From: DATKMS01 sp041497995
GTDB lineage: Bacteria > Desulfobacterota > Binatia > HRBIN30
Assembly: GCA_041497995.1 (NCBI GenBank)
Contig: JBGQHM010000012.1
Span: 1 to 40,689 of the forward strand
DNA length: 40,689 bases
Direction: 5' to 3'
Positions 30,137 to 38,515 of this stretch are shown here, one piece after another. The translations under genes and the position numbers were made by a program. Every line of letters starts with the position of its first letter. Positions within the stretch are counted from its first letter, which is position 1. The notes beneath the pieces are model-generated. The model saw only the letters and a program-made list of their open reading frames with translations, did not search any database and had not been told where the DNA came from.

Positions 30137-33076
30137 ATGCGAACCAAGCTGAGCGCGGCGGCCGCGGCTCTAGCCGAGAGTTGTTGGCTGGCAGCACTTG
30201 TGGTGGTGCCGGTCTTCTTCAACGTGCATTCGTTCCGCACGTTCGAGGAAGACAAAATTCCCCTCCTGCGGTCGCTCGCGCTGGTGGTGGCAATCGCACT
30301 CGTCGTCCGTGCCTTCGAACAGGGGCGCCGCACATGCACCGCCGCGGGGCGTTCGCTCTGGCGTCTGCCCCTGGTGATGCCGTTGGTCCTGCTCACGGCG
30401 GCCTACTGCATCTCGACTGTCTTCAGCATCGCGCCGCAGTTTTCCGTGTGGGGCTCCTACGAGCGCACGCAAGGCACATACACGTGGTTCGGCTACGTCG
30501 TCATTTTCTTTGCCATCGTGCTGCTCGTACGGACGCGGGAGCAACTCGAACGTCTCATCACGGTCATCCTGCTCGCTAGCGTGGCACCCGCGATCTACGC
30601 CGTAGTGCAACACTTCGGGTACGACCCGATCCGTTGGGGCCTCGACGTCACGGTTCGTGCCCACGGGACCGCCGGCAATCCAATCTTTCTCGCCGCATAC
30701 CTCGTGATGGTCGTGCCGCTGACGCTGGTGCGTACCATCGAACGGTGGGCCCCTGGCCGCCGTACCGCTGCCGGCCTCGCGTACCTCCTCCTCCTCACCC
30801 TGCAGCTACTTGCCTTGATTTACACACTCAGCCGCGGGCCGTTCATCGGCCTCGCCGTTGGCTTGGCCGCGCTCTTTCTGGTGATGGCACTGCAGCAGCA
30901 GCGTCGCCGGCTCACCATCGGCATTGTTGGCCTTACCGTCGCTGGGGCGCTGTTCGTCATCGTGCTCAGCATCAAAGACGGTCCGCTCGGCGGGCTGCGA
31001 CGTATGCCGTACATCAACCAGGTCGGCAGCCTCTTCGAGGCGGGTAGCGGCACCGGCAAGGTGCGCACGGTGATCTGGGAAGGCGCTGTGAATCTGCTCG
31101 CCGCGAACCCGGTGCGCGATGTGATCGGTTACGGTCCGGAGAGTCTGTTCCTGGCGTACACGCCCTTCTATCCGCCGGAGCTCGCGCGCTATGAAAGCCG
31201 CAGAGTCGCGCCGGACCGCGCACACAACGAGACGTTCGACGCCCTCATTACCACCGGTGTCGTCGGTTGCACTTTAGAGCTCGGGCTGTTCGTCGTACTG
31301 TTCTCGCGCCTGCTGCAGTGGCTCGGCCTGATCACGACTGCGTCGCAGCGGCGGCTGTTCGCCGGGCTGGCCATTGCCGGCGCCGCCGCCGGCGCACTCG
31401 CACCATATCTCGTCGAAGGCAGCTTTCGGTACTCAGGTCTGGGCTTGCCGCTGGGCATCGTTGCCGGTCTGGCCCTCTACCTCCTCGCCGCCGCGGTCAC
31501 CAGCGGCACTCGGGCGGCCAGCATCGTGTCCTGGCGCAACCTCCTCCTGCTCGCCACACTCGGCGGTGTGCTTGGGCACTTCGTGGAGATGCAGTTCGGC
31601 ATACCGGTCGCGAACACGCGGCTGCTGTTCTGCGTGTATGCCGCCATCGCGCTGGTTGGCGGCATGGCCCTGACCGATGACGCTGGCGATACAGAGGTTG
31701 CACCCGTGGCGGCAGACGGCACGGCGTCGGTGTCGACTGGTGTCGACTATGGCATTACTGTTGGACTCATCCTCCTCATCTTGACCTTCAACTTCTACCG
31801 CCCTGACCTGGAGTTTCGTCGCAATGCGGCAGCGTTCCTCGCTGTGTTTCTGGGAACGTGGATATTTGGCGCGGTGGTCGCTGCCGGGGACGCGCTGGCG
31901 CGTCCGTTCAGCCAGCTGAGTCGCTACGCTGCCACCAGCTTATCAGTGTGGCTCGTCTTCGTGGCGATCTACGTACCGTGGATCAATTGGCGCACGACCT
32001 CGCCACTGTTCCAGATCGAGCAAGTGCTCCCGTCCGGAATGCACCTGGCGAATTGTGCGTCGATTCTCTATCTGTCCGTCTTCGCCGTCGCTGCGTTGAA
32101 TGCCACCATCCTGCTCCGACGAGATCGGGCACTCGCCGCGGCAGCAGCGTATCGCCGGGCCTGGCACGTCATCGCCGCCGTGCTGCTGCTCGCGGCGAGC
32201 GTCCCGGCGATCGTACTGACAAACCTGGACGTCTCGCGCGCAGATATGTTCCTGAAGCAGGTCGGCTTCTATACCAAGAACAAACAGCCCGAAGCTGCCT
32301 TGCTGGTCGCAGAGGAAGCGCAGAGGCTTGATTCGAGTGTCGATCAGTACGCAACAGCAGCCGTCCGAGTGCTCATGGATCTGGCGCGCGTGCATCCGGA
32401 TCAGCACGAGACCTATCTGGCGCGTGCCGAAGCCGCGCTGGACGAGACGCGGCTACACACGCCCCTCAATTTGGACAACACTCGCAATTCGGCGCGGCTC
32501 CATCGTGCCTGGGCGGGGCTGGTCACTGATCCGGCAGAACGGCAGCACCACGTCGACATCGCGCAGGGCCTTTACACCCAGGCCACCCACCTCAGCCCCA
32601 CCAACGCGTCGCTGTGGAACGAATGGGCTCTTCTGTACATCGAGCTGCGGCAACCTGACAGGGCGCTGCCGCTGCTCGCCCAGTCTCTGGAAATCGACGA
32701 TGGATACACGACGACTTGGTGGATACGGGCCAATTTGTACTTGGAAACCGGCTCGCCCGAGCTGTCGCTGGCCGACTACGACCGTGCCCTGCAGATCGAC
32801 CCGAAGCTGTTGGCGGCGTGGAGCGGCAAGGCGTTGGCCCTTGCCCGGCTCGACCGCCTGCCCGACGCCATTGCCGCCAACCAAGCAGCTCTAAAGGTGG
32901 CGCCCCACGACCTCATCAGCCACCGGAACCTCGCGCTGCTGTATTATCAGACGGGTCAACCCGAGCCGGCGCTCACTGAGGCGAAGGCCGCCCTCAGGGT
33001 CGCCAAGTCACCCAAAGACAAATCCGATCTTGAGGAATTCATTCGGCAAGTCACCGAAGCAGCCGCTCCTGGCTGA
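30137..33076 (+). CDS. O-antigen-ligase/O-oligosaccharyltransferase-family membrane protein with C-terminal TPRs
   Basis: A large polytopic protein of 979 residues. The N-terminal 600 residues hold about 14 predicted membrane segments. The Wzy_C-type loop contains 'PDRAHNETFDALITTGVVGC' with H363 and the downstream glycines, the site shared by WaaL ligases and by PglL/PilO-type protein O-oligosaccharyltransferases. Residues about 690-970 are tetratricopeptide repeats, e.g. 'NASLWNEWALLYIELRQPDR', 'LSLADYDRALQIDPKLLAAW' and 'HRNLALLYYQTGQPEPALTE'. The TPR arrangement is frequent in ligases predicted to act on proteins. It would transfer a lipid-linked glycan outside the inner membrane. GTG at 30107 is an alternative start; neither start has a good ribosome-binding site. 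Two paralogous exported proteins flank it. Confidence 0.87.
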   Translation: MRTKLSAAAAALAESCWLAALVVVPVFFNVHSFRTFEEDKIPLLRSLALVVAIALVVRAFEQGRRTCTAAGRSLWRLPLVMPLVLLTAAYCISTVFSIAPQFSVWGSYERTQGTYTWFGYVVIFFAIVLLVRTREQLERLITVILLASVAPAIYAVVQHFGYDPIRWGLDVTVRAHGTAGNPIFLAAYLVMVVPLTLVRTIERWAPGRRTAAGLAYLLLLTLQLLALIYTLSRGPFIGLAVGLAALFLVMALQQQRRRLTIGIVGLTVAGALFVIVLSIKDGPLGGLRRMPYINQVGSLFEAGSGTGKVRTVIWEGAVNLLAANPVRDVIGYGPESLFLAYTPFYPPELARYESRRVAPDRAHNETFDALITTGVVGCTLELGLFVVLFSRLLQWLGLITTASQRRLFAGLAIAGAAAGALAPYLVEGSFRYSGLGLPLGIVAGLALYLLAAAVTSGTRAASIVSWRNLLLLATLGGVLGHFVEMQFGIPVANTRLLFCVYAAIALVGGMALTDDAGDTEVAPVAADGTASVSTGVDYGITVGLILLILTFNFYRPDLEFRRNAAAFLAVFLGTWIFGAVVAAGDALARPFSQLSRYAATSLSVWLVFVAIYVPWINWRTTSPLFQIEQVLPSGMHLANCASILYLSVFAVAALNATILLRRDRALAAAAAYRRAWHVIAAVLLLAASVPAIVLTNLDVSRADMFLKQVGFYTKNKQPEAALLVAEEAQRLDSSVDQYATAAVRVLMDLARVHPDQHETYLARAEAALDETRLHTPLNLDNTRNSARLHRAWAGLVTDPAERQHHVDIAQGLYTQATHLSPTNASLWNEWALLYIELRQPDRALPLLAQSLEIDDGYTTTWWIRANLYLETGSPELSLADYDRALQIDPKLLAAWSGKALALARLDRLPDAIAANQAALKVAPHDLISHRNLALLYYQTGQPEPALTEAKAALRVAKSPKDKSDLEEFIRQVTEAAAPG

Positions 33077-33194
33077 GTCGGATTTTTCCGCTTTTTGTTG
33101 TTTGCCTTGGGGTGCGATTCTATGGTAGGGGAGACGCACGAAAGTTGCCGACCAGTGGCAACGACGGGCAACTAAACGTCGAGTGGAGGGGTAG

Positions 33195-33764
33195 ATGCGA
33201 CGACTAGAGTGGATTAGCGGTGCGGCACTCGTGGCGGTTCTGGGATTTCCGGCGTGGTCGTCCGCAGGTGCGGCGCCGTTGCAGCCTCTGACTTTGACGA
33301 AGACAGTTGGACTCGACCCCGCAAGCTGTGCTGCTGCCAAGGGGATCTCCGTCGTCAAGGGCACGACCGTCTACTACTGCTATACGATCACCAACAACGA
33401 TGTGGTCAGCTACACCATGCATTCGCTCGAGGACAGCGTGCTGGGGTGGATCAGTCTCCCAAACGGGGGTGATTTTTTCCTCGAGCCGCAGGAATCGATG
33501 TCGGTCACGTCAAGTTTCCAAATCAACGTGTCCACCTTCAACGTCGCCACGTGGGCAGCGGTGCCGACCACAGGAACGATGACGCAAGTCGCAACGGCTC
33601 CGTTTGCAGCCGACACCGTAGCCACGGCAACAAGCTCGGCGGCAGTGACCATCGACCCAAAAGCTGCTCCGGCGCTGGGTGAAGCAGCCCTTGCGTTCGT
33701 CGCGGCCGGGTTGCTGGCCTTCGGCGCAATCCGTCTGAGCCGGAAGCTGCGCGATCCATCGTAG
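33195..33764 (+). CDS. Secreted Ser/Thr-rich protein with C-terminal membrane anchor (paralogue B)
   Basis: A 189-residue exported protein with a signal peptide (about 1-25, 'GAALVAVLGFPAWSSAGA'). Its single domain is clearly related to the first domain of the protein at 29077-29919: 'VYYCYTITNNDVVSYTMHSL', 'EDSVLGWIS' and 'FNVATWAAVPTTGTMTQVAT' align with matching segments there. It lacks the cysteine-rich middle part. It ends with 'APALGEAALAFVAAGLLAFG' and a basic 'RLSRKLRDPS', again a membrane anchor or sorting tail. The Ser/Thr-rich stretch before the anchor ('ADTVATATSSAAVTID') would suit O-glycosylation (inference). GGAGGGG lies directly before the ATG. A strong terminator follows 22 bp after the stop. 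Confidence 0.78.
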   Translation: MRRLEWISGAALVAVLGFPAWSSAGAAPLQPLTLTKTVGLDPASCAAAKGISVVKGTTVYYCYTITNNDVVSYTMHSLEDSVLGWISLPNGGDFFLEPQESMSVTSSFQINVSTFNVATWAAVPTTGTMTQVATAPFAADTVATATSSAAVTIDPKAAPALGEAALAFVAAGLLAFGAIRLSRKLRDPS

Positions 33765-33785
33765 GCAATCTACCCGAACCGCATC

Positions 33786-33832
33786 AAAACAGCTCCAGCG
33801 CTTCCAAAGTCCGGAAGCGCTGGAGCTGTTTT
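33786..33832 (+). terminator. Perfect 20-bp-stem rho-independent terminator
   Basis: Arms 33786-33805 and 33813-33832 are exact reverse complements with a seven-base loop (AAAGTCC), and the right arm ends in TTTT followed by GCTTT. The left arm starts with AAAA, so it could act in both directions. It ends the ligase/secreted-protein block and lies 122 bp before the acyl-CoA dehydrogenase operon. Confidence 0.92.
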
Positions 33833-33954
33833 GCTTTGCGGGCAAACTCTTCGCGTGTTTCGTCCGAAAGCCCGGGCCGACACAGGCCGTGGCCCCTTTC
33901 GCTCTCCCCTTGAAATCAGATAGGAAGATACCATTCCTCGGCGGACGGTAGAGC

Positions 33955-35148
33955 GTGCAGGCAATTGAAAGACAGACAGCGAGCGCAGCTGCGCCGCCCA
34001 AGCCGGTCGACGCGGCACGGACGCTTGCAGCTGGTATCCGCGACCGAGCAGAACACATCGAGCGCCATCGCCGACTGCCCGCCGAGTTGACGCACGCCAT
34101 GGCGGAGGCGGGGCTGTTCCGCATGTGTGTCCCGCAGGTCTTCGGCGGCGCCGAAGTTGATGCCGCAACGATGGTGGAAGCGATCGAAGAGATCGCCAAG
34201 GCGGACGGCTCGGCGGGCTGGTGCGTGATGATCGGTGCGACGAGCGGGCTGGTCAGCGCCTATCTCCCCGAAGCTGCGGCCCGCGAGGTGTATGCGCAGC
34301 GACCGCAGGTCGTCACCGGCGGGGTGTTTGCGCCCTACGGGAAGGCCAGCGTCGTCGCCGGTGGATACCGCGTCACCGGCCGCTGGCCCTTCGCCAGCGG
34401 TTGCGAACACTGCACGTGGTTGATGGGTGGCAGCGTGGTGCTCGACCATGGCAGGCCCAGCCTGCTGCCCAGCGGCCAGCCAGACTCACGCATGATGCTG
34501 TTCCCCGCGACGGACGTGGAGATCATCGACACCTGGACCGTCTCCGGTCTGCGCGGCACCGGCAGCCACGACATCGCGGTCACCGACCTCTTCGTTCCGG
34601 AGGGTCGCTCGGTATCGCTGATCACCGATCGACCCTGTCAGCCCGGCCCGCTCTACACGTTCCCCGTCTTCGGCCTGTTGGCGCTGGGGATCGCCGGGGT
34701 TGGGCTCGGTATCGCGCGCAGCGCCATCGATGAGCTCGTACAGCTCGCGGCGGCGAAGACACCAACCAGCAGCCGCAAACGCCTGGGCGACCGCGCCATC
34801 ATCCAGATGCACGTCGCCGAAGCGGAGGCGTTGCTGCGCGCGGCGCGCGCGTTCCTGTTCGACGCGATTGACGACGCCTGGCACGCCGCGCAGGGAGTCG
34901 GCGCGATCTCCGTTGAACAGCGCGCCCTGCTGCGGCTGGCCGCCACCCACGCCGCCACCAGCGCGGCCAAGGTCGTCGACCTCATGTACAACGCCGGCGG
35001 CGGCTCCTCGATCTACGCCGCCAACGCGCTGCAGCGCCAGTTCCGCGATATCCATGTGGTCACGCAGCACATGATGGTGGCGCAGCCGACGTATGAGTTG
35101 ACCGGTCGGATCTTCCTCGGAATCGAGACCGACACCTCGATGCTGTGA
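33955..35148 (+). CDS. Acyl-CoA-dehydrogenase-fold flavoprotein, HsaA/DszC-like (type-2 C-terminal domain)
   Basis: A 397-residue flavoprotein. The N-terminal helical domain ('RHRRLPAELTHAMAEAGLFR', 'MCVPQVFGGAEVD') and the middle segment 'YRVTGRWPFASGCEHCTWLM' are typical of flavin-dependent monooxygenases such as HsaA and DszC, which use FMNH2 or FADH2 and O2, rather than of true acyl-CoA dehydrogenases. 'VSGLRGTGSHDIAVTDLFVP' is the usual middle-domain motif and 'LMYNAGGGSSIYAANALQRQ' with 'FRDIHVVTQHMM' the type-2 C-terminal domain. No catalytic glutamate of the dehydrogenase type is evident. Hydroxylation of an aromatic or similar substrate is a plausible role (inference). The start is GTG at 33955 with a weak ribosome-binding site. 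It is the first gene of a four-gene operon; 9 bp separate it from the next. Confidence 0.87.
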   Translation: MQAIERQTASAAAPPKPVDAARTLAAGIRDRAEHIERHRRLPAELTHAMAEAGLFRMCVPQVFGGAEVDAATMVEAIEEIAKADGSAGWCVMIGATSGLVSAYLPEAAAREVYAQRPQVVTGGVFAPYGKASVVAGGYRVTGRWPFASGCEHCTWLMGGSVVLDHGRPSLLPSGQPDSRMMLFPATDVEIIDTWTVSGLRGTGSHDIAVTDLFVPEGRSVSLITDRPCQPGPLYTFPVFGLLALGIAGVGLGIARSAIDELVQLAAAKTPTSSRKRLGDRAIIQMHVAEAEALLRAARAFLFDAIDDAWHAAQGVGAISVEQRALLRLAATHAATSAAKVVDLMYNAGGGSSIYAANALQRQFRDIHVVTQHMMVAQPTYELTGRIFLGIETDTSML

Positions 35149-35157
35149 AGCGCACGG

Positions 35158-35946
35158 ATGAGCGATTTCACCACGCTGCAAAGCGAGTGCATCGGCGACG
35201 TACTGCGCGTTACGATCGCGCATCCGTCGAGCCAGCTGAATGCCGTTGATGAGGCGTTGCATCATGATCTGACGATGCTGTGCAGCGAGCTGCGGCGCGA
35301 GACCAAGGCGCGCGCCGTCGTCCTCACTGGCAGAGGACGCGCGTTCTCGGCGGGCGGCGACTTCAACTGGTTCCCCCAGCTGCGCGAACCGGGCCGGCTC
35401 GAAGCCCTGCGCCGCGAGGCCAAGCAGCTCATCTGGGATCTGCTCGACATCGAGATTCCCATCATCGCCGCGGTCAACGGCCACGCCATGGGCCTCGGCG
35501 CGTCCATCGCCTTGCTGTGCGACGTCATCTTCATGGCCGACACCGCAACCATCGGTGACCCGCACGTCAAAGTTGGCATCGTGGCCGGTGACGGCGGCGT
35601 GGCCATCTGGCCACTGGCGCTCGGCCCGGCGCGTGCGAAGCAGTATCTCCTCACGGGCGATCCACTGACCGCCGCCGAAGCCGAACGCATCGGTCTCATC
35701 AACAAGGTCGTCCCGGCCGCAGACCTGCAAGCTGAGGCGTTGGCGTTTGCTCAGCGGTTGGCGGCCGGTGCACCGCTGGCCGTGCGCTACACGAAACTCG
35801 CCGTCAACAAGCTGGTGAAGGACGCGTTGAACATCGCCTTCGACACCTCCACGGCCCTCGAGCTGCTGACGTTCCATAGCGACGATCATCGCGAGGCGCT
35901 CGCGGCCATTCGCGAGAAGCGCCCGCCGAAGTTCCAAGGACGATGA
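35158..35946 (+). CDS. Enoyl-CoA hydratase/isomerase family protein
   Basis: A crotonase-fold protein of 262 residues. Oxyanion-hole segments are 'GRAFSAGGDFNWF' (about 61-73) and 'NGHAMGLGASIALLCDVIFM' (about 107-126). The second catalytic region reads 'KVGIVAGDGGVAIWPLALGP', with an aspartate near the usual acidic residue, and the first acidic position falls in 'GASIALLCD', so classical hydration is not assured. It lies between two acyl-CoA-dehydrogenase-fold genes, 9 bp after the first and overlapping the second by 4 bp (ATGA). Translation coupling and placement suggest a shared acyl-CoA degradation route. It is only distantly similar to the enoyl-CoA hydratase at 22656. Confidence 0.91.
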   Translation: MSDFTTLQSECIGDVLRVTIAHPSSQLNAVDEALHHDLTMLCSELRRETKARAVVLTGRGRAFSAGGDFNWFPQLREPGRLEALRREAKQLIWDLLDIEIPIIAAVNGHAMGLGASIALLCDVIFMADTATIGDPHVKVGIVAGDGGVAIWPLALGPARAKQYLLTGDPLTAAEAERIGLINKVVPAADLQAEALAFAQRLAAGAPLAVRYTKLAVNKLVKDALNIAFDTSTALELLTFHSDDHREALAAIREKRPPKFQGR

Positions 35947-37094
35947 GCACCGACGACATCTATTTCTCCGACGAGCACCGCGCCTTCCGCGAGATGGTGC
36001 GCCGCTTCGTGCGTACGGAGATGGCTCCGAACGTTGACGCGTGGGAAGCAGCCACTGGTTTTCCGCGCGAATTGTATCGGAAGTGTGGCGCCCTCGGCCT
36101 GCTCGGCCTCGGCCACGCTGAGGAGTACGGTGGCAGTCCGCACACCGACATCTTCCACTTGCTCATCATGGCCGAGGAGATGGTGATCTCCGGACTCTGC
36201 GGCGGGCTGGCGGCGACGCTGATGACGACGTACATCGCCACGCCGCCGATTCGGAACCTCGGCACGCCCGAACAGAAGCGCCGCTTGCTGCCGAAGGTGA
36301 TTAGCGGCGAGTGGGTCGCTGCGCTCGGGATCACCGAGCCTGGCGCGGGATCCGACGTAGCGGGCATTCGAACGCGCGCCGTGCGCGACCGTGATGTCTA
36401 CATAGTCAACGGAGCGAAGACCTTCATCACTTGCGCCGCCGAAGCCAACTACGTCACCACCGCCGTACGCACCGGACCCGACGGACATCGCGGCCTCTCG
36501 CTCATCGTGATTCCGACGAACACGCCTGGGTTCTCCGTGGTGCGCAAGCTCGACAAGATGGGCTGGCGGTGCTCCGACACAGCGGAGCTCGCCTTCGAGG
36601 ATTGCCGCGTGCCGGCAACCAACCTGCTCGGACGCGAGGACGAAGGCTTCAAGGCCATCATGGCGAACTTCCAGACCGAGCGCCTGATGCTCGCGACCAT
36701 GGCGTGTGCGAGCGCCGAGCTAGCCCTGCAGCAGGCCGTCGACTATGCGAAGACCCGCCATGCGTTCGGCGGACCGTTGAGCGACAAGCAGGTGATCCAA
36801 CACAAGCTGGCAACGATGGCGACCCAAGTCGACGTGGCACGCGAGTACGTGCGACGTATCGCATACCGCTTCACGCACGGCGACGATTGCACCACTGAGG
36901 TGTCGATGGCCAAGAACTTCGCGTACGACGCCGCCGCCGACGTCATTGACAACGCGGTGCAGATCCATGGCGGCAGCGGCTTCATGACCGGCACCGTGGT
37001 TGAACGTCTGTACCGCGACAACCGCGTACTCGGCATCGGCGGCGGCACGAAGGAAATCATGAACGAGATCATCGCGCGACGGATGGGGTTGTGA
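35943..37094 (+). CDS. Acyl-CoA dehydrogenase
   Basis: FAD-dependent alpha,beta-dehydrogenation of an acyl-CoA, 383 residues. All three domains are recognisable: N-terminal 'FREMVRRFVRTEMAPNVDAW', the middle-domain signature 'ALGITEPGAGSDVAGIRTRA' (127-146) with 'NGAKTFITCAAEANYVTTAV', and C-terminal 'RHAFGGPLSDKQVIQHKLAT' and 'AVQIHGGSGFM'. The common catalytic glutamate of the 'YEGT' motif is replaced by glycine ('GIGGGTKEIMNEI', G367). E246 in 'FQTERLMLA' occupies the alternative position used by isovaleryl-CoA dehydrogenase and would serve as base; this hints at a branched or bulky substrate. It overlaps the enoyl-CoA hydratase gene by 4 bp and the nitroreductase gene by one base. Confidence 0.92.
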   Translation: MSTDDIYFSDEHRAFREMVRRFVRTEMAPNVDAWEAATGFPRELYRKCGALGLLGLGHAEEYGGSPHTDIFHLLIMAEEMVISGLCGGLAATLMTTYIATPPIRNLGTPEQKRRLLPKVISGEWVAALGITEPGAGSDVAGIRTRAVRDRDVYIVNGAKTFITCAAEANYVTTAVRTGPDGHRGLSLIVIPTNTPGFSVVRKLDKMGWRCSDTAELAFEDCRVPATNLLGREDEGFKAIMANFQTERLMLATMACASAELALQQAVDYAKTRHAFGGPLSDKQVIQHKLATMATQVDVAREYVRRIAYRFTHGDDCTTEVSMAKNFAYDAAADVIDNAVQIHGGSGFMTGTVVERLYRDNRVLGIGGGTKEIMNEIIARRMGL

Positions 37095-37777
37095 TGGCAA
37101 CGACGGCGAAACCCGTCGACGTCTTCGAAGCCATCAACACGACACGCGCGGTGCGCCGCTTCACGACCGAGCCGGTCTCCGACGCAGAGATCATGACCTG
37201 CATCCGCGCCGCGACGCAGGGACCCAGCGGGGGCAACATTCAGCCGTGGCAGTTCCTCGTAGTCACCGATGCGGCAACCAAACGGGCGCTCGGCGATATC
37301 TACCGGCGTGCCTACAATCGCTATGAACCAGCGCTCCTCGGCTCCATGCCGCCGTTCCGTTCTGCGGAGCACAAAGCCAGCTTCGAGCGCATGGCGCGGG
37401 CGTCCCGCCATCTCGCCGAACACCTCGGTGAAGTGGCGGCGCTGGTGCTCTTCCTCATGCCCAACATCTCGATGAGCCTGCAGGATGACAGCGGCGCACT
37501 CGACGTCGGCACACCGTTCGCCTCGGTATACCCGGCCGTGCAGAACTTCATGCTCGCCGCGCGCGGCCTTGGAATTGGGACGACGCTCACCACGGTGTAT
37601 CGGATCTACCAGGATGACGTGCGCACCATCTGTGCGATCCCCGAGCGCTACGAGATCATCGCGCTGATCCCGATGGGCCGGCCCCAGAAGCCGTTCCGTG
37701 TCGGGCGGCGCCGTGCCGCGGAGCAGCTCACGCATTGGAATCGCTTCGGCACTACGCGCGAGCCCAGTCCCTCATGA
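37094..37777 (+). CDS. Nitroreductase-family FMN protein
   Basis: An FMN-dependent oxidoreductase of 227 residues from the ATG at 37094 (GTG at 37091 is in frame and also possible). The FMN-binding start 'INTTRAVRRFTTEPVSDAEI' and 'QGPSGGNIQPWQFLVVTDA' (about 35-55) are diagnostic, and the C-terminal half has 'ASVYPAVQNFMLAARGLGIG' plus 'TTLTTVYRIYQDDVRTI' and 'EIIALIPMGRP'. Members reduce nitro groups, quinones or enones, dehalogenate iodotyrosine, or destroy flavin. In this operon it might supply reduced flavin or reduce an enone intermediate (inference). It is the last gene of the 33955-37777 operon; the stop codon of the upstream gene overlaps the start as TGATG. Confidence 0.9.
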   Translation: MATTAKPVDVFEAINTTRAVRRFTTEPVSDAEIMTCIRAATQGPSGGNIQPWQFLVVTDAATKRALGDIYRRAYNRYEPALLGSMPPFRSAEHKASFERMARASRHLAEHLGEVAALVLFLMPNISMSLQDDSGALDVGTPFASVYPAVQNFMLAARGLGIGTTLTTVYRIYQDDVRTICAIPERYEIIALIPMGRPQKPFRVGRRRAAEQLTHWNRFGTTREPSPS

Positions 37778-37976
37778 AAGCGGTGCGAGCCGCCGCTCGG
37801 CGCGGTGCACGTCCCCGGCGGTGGTGATCTCGATTCTATACCTTCGCGGCGGGCGGTATGGTTGATGCCGTGTGTATGCGCGAGGGTATAGACGCGAACG
37901 GAGCGGTTTCGTGCGAGGGTTTCTTGTGCTGGAGGTCGCCGCACGGCGTCCCTAGCCGCGGCGCGCCGAGCGGCCC

Positions 37977-38252
37977 TTACGCCGCCAGCTCCAGACGAAT
38001 CCGGCGGCCCAACGCGCTTGCCGCTCGGGTGATGGTGCCGAGGGTAACCGATGGGTTCTTCTCATCGAGCAATCGATCCAACACGGCGCGCCTGGTCTTC
38101 ATACGCCGGGCCAGCTCGGCCCTGGTGAGCCCCTGCGCCTTCATGGCCTCCGCGATTTGCCAGGCAAGCACACGCTTGAGGGCGCGCGCGGTACAGCCCT
38201 CGTAGATCCGTTTCGCTTTCAGGAAGTCGTCAAAGTTGCTGCCGATCGGCAT
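37977..38252 (-). CDS. HTH-domain antitoxin-like protein (XRE/HigA2 type), orphan
   Basis: A 91-residue protein with an XRE-like helix-turn-helix. After 'SNFDDFLKAKRIYEGCTARA' and 'LKRVLAWQIAEAMKAQ', the HTH reads 'GLTRAELARRMKTRRAVLDR' followed by 'LLDEKNPSVTLGTITRAASA' (about 46-85). This pattern is common in antitoxins of HigBA/RelBE-like pairs. No RelE/HigB-type toxin was found on either side, so it is either an orphan antitoxin or a solitary regulator. The ATG at 38252 has GAGAGG seven bases before it; the upstream GTG at 38279 is less likely. It is divergent from the integrase gene with 263 bp between them. Toxin-antitoxin genes are common in integrons, so it may be a former cassette (inference). 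Confidence 0.78.
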   Translation of the reverse strand: MPIGSNFDDFLKAKRIYEGCTARALKRVLAWQIAEAMKAQGLTRAELARRMKTRRAVLDRLLDEKNPSVTLGTITRAASALGRRIRLELAA

Positions 38253-38459
38253 GGCAAACCTCTCTGCAGGGAGCTTCACCAGCGGGCCTGCCCACTCACA
38301 TGCCGCAGCGTATCAGAGTCGACACGCGGAGGCGAAGCGCGCCGGGTAGCGGCTCACCAGGGCACATGACATTCGGAACTTGTTGCGCGTGAGTCAAGCT
38401 TTCATGCGGCAATTCGTTTCTCCTGAATCAAGTCGTGATCGACCTGCCAGCCGTGTCAC

Positions 38460-38487
38460 TTGACTCTCGAGCTGCTTTCGTCATATC
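38460..38487 (+). promoter_or_regulatory. Candidate sigma-70 promoter of the integrase gene
   Basis: TTGACT at 38460-38465 and CATATC at 38482-38487 are 16 bases apart and about 28 bases before the integrase ATG, so the leader would be short. The -10 match is modest. No LexA box of the usual CTGT-N8-ACAG form was seen near it. Confidence 0.35.
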
Positions 38488-38515
38488 TTCGCCTCAGTTT
38501 CTTTGGAGGAAGGTC

